The position numbers and the translations under genes are program-made. 64,000 bases of DNA from Marthasterias glacialis (lineage: Eukaryota > Echinodermata > Asteroidea > Forcipulatida > Asteriidae): positions 3,060,174 through 3,124,173 of the forward strand of contig OU452223.1 of NCBI GenBank assembly GCA_911728455.2, given 5' to 3'. This document shows positions 57,801 through 64,000 of this stretch, in pieces (positions within the stretch are counted from its first letter, which is position 1; the number at the start of each line of letters is the position of its first letter). Under the pieces are notes generated by a model that saw nothing but the letters and a program-made list of their open reading frames with translations, searched no databases and was not told the origin of the DNA.

Positions 57801-58729
57801 GTTTGTAAACGAAAGCTTATGTGTTTCTTTATTTTCCGTTGGAATTCCAATGGACTTTTGTATGCAAGATGGGGAAAGTGCTTTTTATATGATGGCCAAT
57901 CACAGGCTAGTAGCTTTGACCGCAGAGCAAGGACATTGACCCCTACATTCAATTGTGCATGTGTGGTGGTGCAACATACTATGCACTCTATAGGCTGGTT
58001 GTTTGTGGACAAAATGGCGTTTTCGTGGGAAATGTTGGGTCAAGGTTGTATCAAGATTAATTAACGGTCGTCAAATTTTTGCTGCTGACATGCAACAAAT
58101 CAATGATATTCGTTTAGAGCAGAGACAGTCCTTGAGCATTTCAAGTAGGCCTTGGAAAGGCAAATAATTATATACATTTAAATTAAATGATAATATTCAA
58201 GAAGGCAATCATTGAAGAAGGGCATGACACATTTGTAATTTTGCTTACTGGATACAATAAATCCAATGTTATTTTTTTCAGGCAGCCCCGTCGTTACAGT
58301 TGTATCTTTCTGAACACGTGTACACATTGTAAGCACTAGGCTGTTGTTGACGTCGTGTAGTCAGGAGTTGTTAAGTCGAACTAGAACCAATGAGAATACT
58401 TTTTAAAGTGACATTAGCATAATGAGCTCCGCCTTGTATTTTGGCAATTACAGAAGCATCAAGGCACGATGACGAATAGTCGCACAAACAACTACACCAT
58501 ACATACATGTACACGCAATATACGTGTATGTGTAAGGTATGTAACAATGTATGGATCCACTCACTATGCGCATTGGGGTGGGCTGGAGTTTGTGGCAGAG
58601 GCTAAATGGGTGAAATTAATAATAATGCATTGCAGGAGCCTATATTTGCAATAAAAACCGGCCGGCTGGGGTGCCTTGGTCGAGACTACGGTGTATGGGC
58701 AAAAAAACACAAAAAAATATTCTTTTCCC
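57801..58729. other. Nothing firm
   Basis: A CAAAATGGCG at 58010 fits both a YY1-type promoter motif and a good start-codon context (16 codons then stop). On its own this is too little to call a promoter. Confidence 0.4.
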
Positions 58730-59400
58730 TGTACCAGGCTAATTCTCAATTCCTAGTTTGTTTTACAGGCTGATCAAACCACTAAGACAATTTTAGAACC
58801 ACTTTTGAACTGCCAGCAAACTTTGCAAACTTTGTAAAATCACAAAATGGCTACCATAATCAACATAAGCGATGTTAGAAACGGCACTGTACAAGTTTGG
58901 ATACAAGATACATGTATGCCTAGTAGATCAATATAACTCTACAAGTTGCTTTAGAATTGTAGATGTTATTTTCACTTTGCTGCACACACTTCTAGCATCA
59001 TCACTTCAGTGTATTTTGATTAATATCTGTTTGATCAATATTTGGAAACCTTTTGTGCATTTCTGTGAGACTGCTTGAGTGAGTTTGATTAACAAATCAC
59101 AGCCAGTTATTAATTGCAGTTTGCTCTCCCCCTGGTTGGATCATGTTTCAAGAACCACAGAATCAACATTGGATTCAAAACCTGCTTCATTTACAATCAA
59201 ATTTTAAAAGCTACTTTAAGTTGTTTATATGACTATAAGGTTCACTATAATGTTATAGACATCAACAGCCACTAACTAAATATCAAGATCACTGTGGAAT
59301 ATGATTTCCAATTCTAGATGTGATTTTCACTTTGGTATCATGCTGCTTGCATTACTGAGAGACTACTTAAGGAGTCTTACTCACACAGGTATTCATGTCA
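58730..59400. repeat. Direct duplication, copy 1
   Basis: Matches 60530-61215 from CTGTACCAGGCTAATTCTCA to CTGCTTCA, highly similar, then more diverged. A third, partial copy lies at about 61928-62010. No coding content recognised. Confidence 0.9.
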
Positions 59401-59522
59401 GTTTGCTCTATACCTAGTAGGTACTTATTTTCAATATTGAACTAAAAACTTGCATTATTAATATAAAGAGTTTACTCTCAAGTTAGAAAAGTTTATACAC
59501 AAAGTTTCTACTTCTTTTCCAA

Positions 59523-59753
59523 TAGTACTCCGCACTAATGATGACACTTTTGCATACACATATCCAGATGTCAGACAATCATTCCACCTCTCACACAATT
59601 ATCGATCTGCGCGTCAGACTACAGCAGTACAGTATACAGCACCTATTGCACATTCGATCAATGTAAGCGCCTGTCATTAAAATTTGACCTGTTGTCTGAG
59701 ATCCGGGTACTTGGGTGACCTACATGTATTTTTAGCATTAGTGCGGAGTGCTA
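59523..59753. mobile_element. Spy-like miniature element, copy 4
   Basis: Ends TAGTACTCCGCACTAATG and CATTAGTGCGGAGTGCTA (one mismatch over 18). Flanks TTCCAA and TTTGTA: again AA|TT with no duplication. 231 bp with no coding capacity. No empty site in the window. Confidence 0.6.
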
Positions 59754-59875
59754 TTTGTAAGGGTATGCCAACAAAAGAACTAAAATAAAAGCTGCCTAAG
59801 CTTTACAATGTTCCAAATCATGTAATTTAAAAAAACATATTTGTTTGATTTGGCCAATACACCAGGGTGTGTTAA

Positions 59876-60251
59876 AGGGTCTGTATATGTTTGGTAATGA
59901 CTCTGAAAATGTATGGCAATAATAACTTACTTACAGCAGCTTCAGATAGTATAATGCATTTTGAGAAACATTTCACTTCCAAGTACTGAAGTTATGGAAA
60001 AATATATCACTTTGACCCCCAAAAATTTGAATCAGAGAAGCGTTATGGCCGTAACGCTTCTCAGAATGTGTATTCCAATGACGGACACTTCTTCTGCTTG
60101 AACACAACTGCTCAAGATTTTTGGCCATATCTCAAAAACGCTGCCACCTTTTGAAATGCAATTTACACAGGTTAGTTTTATGGTATATATATACAATTAC
60201 ATAGCATTAAGGCAAATCTACGGTTCCAAAACCCGAAGATATACTTTGCCT
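59876..60251. mobile_element. TTAA-flanked miniature element with central palindrome
   Basis: TTAA at 59872-59875 and 60252-60255. Ends AGGGTCTGTATAT and TATACTTTGCCT are imperfect inverted repeats. In the middle, GAGAAGCGTTATGG pairs with CCGTAACGCTTCTC (60035-60062, one mismatch). TTAA targeting suggests piggyBac or Kolobok mobilisation; the layout resembles abundant echinoderm miniature elements as I remember them. Confidence 0.6.
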
Positions 60252-60529
60252 TTAAGAACTGTATACTCAGTACATTCCTGAGCTTTTGAAAAAAGGAAGG
60301 GGTGGTGAGTTGCAAACCCACCCAAGGAATATGCCAATGAGGTTTTTTTTCACGGGACTCGAGAAAGATTTAAGTATACAGTGCTTAACACACATTGGTG
60401 TACAGGGCAAAAAACACATTCATTCTTATCCCTCAATGCAAAAATTTAAATCTATTATACTTCTTTTAATATCACAAAAATGATACCATTTTTAGTAACA
60501 CACATAGACAGGGTAGAAAGTAAGATACT

Positions 60530-61215
60530 GTACCAGGCTAATTCTCAATGCCTAGTTTGTTTTACAGACTGATCAAACCACTAAGACAGTTTTAGAACCA
60601 CTATTGAACTGCCAGCAGACTTTGCAAACTTTGTAAAATCACAAAATGGCTACCATTATCAACAAAAGCGATGTTAGAAACGGCACTGTATAAGTTTGGA
60701 TACAAGATACGTGTATGCCTAGTAGATCAATATCACTTTACAAGTTGCTTTAGAATTGTAGATGTTATTTTCACTTTGCTGCACACACTTCTTGCATCAT
60801 CACTTCAGTGTATTTTGATTAATATCTGTTTGATCAATATTTGGAAACCTTTTGTGCATTTCTGTGAGACTGCTTGAGTGAGTTTGATTAACAAATCACA
60901 GCCAGTTATTAATTGCAGTTTGCTCTCCCCTGGTTGGATCATGTTTCAAGAACCACAGAATCAACATTGGATACAAAACCTGCTTCAAATTTAAATCTAT
61001 CAAATTCGAAAAAATACTTTACAAGTTGTTTACATGACTGTATGTAGGCTCACCAAATTGCTTTATACATCAACAACCACTACCTAAAATTAATATCAAG
61101 ATCACTGTGGAGTATGCTTTACAATTCCAGATACTTTTACTTTAGTAAAGACACTTTTTGCATTTCTGTGAGATTACTTGATTGAGTCTTACTCACATAA
61201 CACTGTCAGGTATTC
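60530..61215. repeat. Direct duplication, copy 2
   Basis: Second copy of 58730-59400, about 1.8 kb to the right; the transposons at 59523 and 59876 lie between the copies. Confidence 0.9.
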
Positions 61216-62340
61216 ATGTCAGTTTGCTCTATACCTACAAGATACTTGTTTTTAATAATGAATTCAAAACTTGCCTCACTTTTAAAGTTGACAGATGTTA
61301 TTTAGTTTAATTGATAAAAACATCTGTAAACCCTCTGAGGTCTAATGGGCTTGATAAAAATGGGAAAGAGCTTCATTATCCCAGGTATGATGATGATTCC
61401 TGACCTACTGTAAAAAACACACGGTTGTTTCTTATGATGCAGTATTGGTCGTACTGTTCAACAAGGTTTTAATAAAAAATATAAGTCTTAAATTTGACCA
61501 AATTTAACAACTCCCCATTTGAAATCTGGACTTTTGAGATTAAAAGTTATCAGAATAAAATGTAAAAATTTATGATAATTTATGTAGTAATTTCATTGTT
61601 TTTAAAACTATTTTTTCTGTATTTACACACAGAATGTATTTTGTTTTACCTTAACACGTCAGAATAGTGCTCAAAAGGGGCTTGTTTAGGAAAAGTGCAT
61701 ATGGAAACTACAGTTTTAATTGGCCAACAGTGCCCTCTAGGAAAAAAGGTGCCCCCTTTGTGGCCCCCCCCCCTAAAATTTTACTCTAGTTACGGCACTT
61801 ATGCCAACAAAGGGACCAAGATAAAAGCTGCCTTAACTTTACAAAGTTCCAAATCAGATACAATTATTTTAGTATCAGCCAAATGATACACTTTTTAGTA
61901 TCACACATAGCCAGGGTGGAGATTAGGATACTGTGACAGCCTAATTCTCAATGCCTAGTTTGGTCTTCAAGATCAAAACATTAGGACAATTTTAAAACAA
62001 CTTTAACTGCCAGCAGACTGCATTTTACAAGACGAAGTATTAATAAACTAATTAGCTGTTTTGCAGCGAAGCACCGAAAAACAGTTCTTGCTTTTGTTAA
62101 TTGATTTGGCTTTTGTGCTTTGCGGCAAAAAAAGCATTGTTCTTCCTCGTCGTCTTCTTTTACTACAGACAAATGCCAAAGACTTTGTACACATATTTTT
62201 CTAAACAGCCTTTTGGTCACTTGCCAAACTTGCATCTTAACCAAACTTGGTACAAACAGGACCGCATAATATGTGCACAGTACCACTGTTTCAAAATCTT
62301 TAAAATTCGATATAAAATCAACCACAAGAGACCGTAGGAT
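61216..62340. other. No gene seen
   Basis: AT-rich. Short repeat pieces: 61800-61860 matches 59762-59820 (TATGCCAACAAA phrase), and 61928-62010 is a partial third copy of the 58.7/60.5 kb duplication. Confidence 0.55.
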
Positions 62341-63110
62341 TCTTTTGGCGGGGTTTGATAGAGGTTATGTAGGTCTTCATTTTATTCAGTGTGTTTGACA
62401 ACATGTGACCTCTACTTTCGGTAATTCAAAAGTGGTAAATTTGATGAAGTTACTTTCAATGACGTTAGTTTTCGGCAAAGGTCTACTTTAAAAAAATAAA
62501 ACTGATGAGTTCATGCAGTTTTTAAACTTTTGTGCAGAAAAAAAATTCAATAAATAACATTATGTGGTTGTGGACAAACACGTAGCTGTTCCGCAGTTGT
62601 TTGTCCTTTGATTAAACACTCGATACCATGATAATGGTCCTCCATGGTACAAAGATTATGACTTTTTGACAATTGGCTGAGGAGATATGATTTATTTTTA
62701 ATTTAAAGCTTCTTATTTCGACTGGAAGTAAAGGTTGAAGTTGGTTCATGCGTAATATCCAAATGTCACATTGGATGTGAGCTACAAATGGTACAAAGGT
62801 TGTGACTCTACGACATTTGGCACATGAGATATGAATGAGCTTCCTGTTTGGAGCCGTAGTAAAGGTCAAAGTGGGGTTACGCCTGTAAATCAATTGTCAA
62901 ATATGATGTAAGCTACAAAACAACACAAAGATTACGACTTTATGGATTTTAGTTCAGGAGATATGACTTTTTAAAGTTTTGAACTTCCTGTTTGGACCAG
63001 AAGGAAAGGATAAATTGGGGTCATATGTGTAAATAAAACATCACACATGCTAGACGCTACAAAATGGCACATGATATGATTTTTTCACTATTAAACTTTG
63101 AATTAATGTA
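62341..63110. repeat. Imperfect sub-repeats, unit about 135-142 bp
   Basis: TGGTACAAAGATTATGAC (62647), TGGTACAAAGGTTGTGAC (62789) and ACACAAAGATTACGAC (62923) each precede a GAGATATGA phrase and a CTTCCTGTTTGG-like phrase. The left part recalls the arm A/B tails (AAGTCTTCATTTT-like and GACCTCTACTTTCGG). Confidence 0.65.
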
Positions 63111-63570
63111 ACTTAATACCTGATAATTGATACCATCTTCACGATGACGAAAATATGTTTGCCATACTAAGATTTTTCGTTATTTATGAAGTGGTATAAC
63201 TTTTATTCCCATGCGATGCCTCTGAACGAAAACCCTAAAAATGCAAAGATTCTGCACCTTTCACGTAGATAAACGTTTAACGATAGAGGGTGCTATAGCA
63301 TATCAGACGTCATAATATTAGTTATGAAAGCCAAACTAACATCTGAGAACTTAGTATGAAGTTCAAAATGCAAAAAAATACCACTACCCCGCCGCATTCA
63401 TGTTTGAAGTTTTCCCCGCAACACCGGCAAACCCCATTAACGTTGGAAAAACAGACAAGAGCGTACTTGTGTACATATTTGCATGCAATTCTTAGCTACA
63501 AATTGCGGCACAGTCCACCACAACATTATACCAATGGTACTCAGATTGAACAATAAACAGTTAATTCGTC
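63111..63570. other. Nothing recognised
   Basis: No supported feature. AGAGGGTGCTATAGCATA at 63286 is a partial CTCF-like word. Confidence 0.45.
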
Positions 63571-63986
63571 ACCGACACCACGAAGTAGCACCGTGTGTAC
63601 AAAACCATATTTTTTTTCAGTTTTCAGTTTTGTACGTTTTTATACAACATTCGTCATGCCCTACAATTTCATGAAGTTTCAAAACTTCACTTGCTTTACT
63701 TTTTTAATTATAATAATTATGTATGGCAAAATTTGCCCGAAATTGACAATCTTTGTTTTCACGAAGTAGCACGCAAGTAACATTTACCATTGAAATGCAC
63801 GGCGCGCGCCTTACTCAAAATGTGAACAAAACGATTTCACGAAGTAGCACTGTCCTTGAGCGCGCCCCCACGTGTGTGCGCGCGCGCGCACAAGTTTGCA
63901 TTACTAATACATTGGAGAGTGCTACTTCGTGAAATCGGAAATAGTCTATTTTGCTTCTTTTCCGGTTTCACAAAGTAGCACGCACC
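63571..63986. repeat. Cluster of a TTTCACGAAGTAGCACG motif
   Basis: Five occurrences: about 63576 (CACCACGAAGTAGCACCG), 63758 (TTTTCACGAAGTAGCACG), 63835 (ATTTCACGAAGTAGCACT), 63919 in reverse (GTGCTACTTCGTGAAAT) and 63965 (TTTCACAAAGTAGCACG). GC-rich CGCGCG runs lie between. This could be sub-terminal repeats of a DNA transposon that runs off the window, or clustered binding sites. Confidence 0.75.
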
Positions 63987-64000
63987 TTTTTTACTTTATT

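Noticed and set aside
57731-58064. Opposed frames of 93 and 81 codons around 57.8-58.0 kb
   Set aside because: Overlapping frames on both strands, no splice signals or family resemblance; part covers the short tandem repeat.

Overview
This looks like animal nuclear DNA from a marine invertebrate, most likely a deuterostome and perhaps an echinoderm. The grounds are AT-rich, repeat-dominated DNA with short exons separated by long introns, a tRNA-derived SINE with a (TTA)n tail, short inverted-repeat elements starting GGGCCCAATTTCAT of a kind I associate with echinoderm genomes, and LINE 3' ends. The organism call is an inference. No complete gene is visible. Most of the window is tandem repeats, tandem segmental duplications and short DNA transposons.

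1-9.66 kb is a satellite array of about 498 bp per unit. There are some 17 homogeneous units, then older, diverged units at the right edge. 9.4-18.4 kb is a direct duplication of a roughly 4-5 kb segment. Several short transposons lie in one arm only, so the other arm shows the empty site. Elements with TAG...CTA ends sit between AA and TT with no target duplication, which matches the published Spy group. 18.4-19.9 kb shows nothing recognisable.

19.9-42.6 kb is a family of tandem modules. Each is built from a Mutator-like transposase fragment fused to a LINE end, a 69-bp minisatellite whose every unit holds a G-quadruplex motif, and conserved blocks containing short minus-strand exon candidates. 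Four exon types (called P, T, S and R here) recur 2-5 times with splice sites and mostly with reading frame kept. In one module an array replaces the S exons.

42.6-55.5 kb holds single-copy minus-strand exons: a coiled-coil-like exon, a cysteine-containing exon, a von Willebrand factor C (VWC) exon, an EGF-like exon with an in-frame TGA, and others. The intron between the coiled-coil-like exon and the next upstream exon contains about 43 tandem 82-bp units. Most carry a near-consensus CTCF-like motif, all in the same orientation. A SINE sits at the end of this array, and a plus-strand LINE fragment lies in another intron. I read 21-55 kb as the minus-strand exons of one or two genes for an extracellular or coiled-coil protein. 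Exon phases chain well in places (44.0 to 41.8 to 40.5 kb; 51.1 to 50.7 kb) but not everywhere, so the gene model is incomplete.

55.5-64 kb is AT-rich and probably intergenic or intronic, with local direct duplications, a fourth TAG...CTA element, a TTAA-flanked palindromic element, and a cluster of a 17-bp motif at the right edge.
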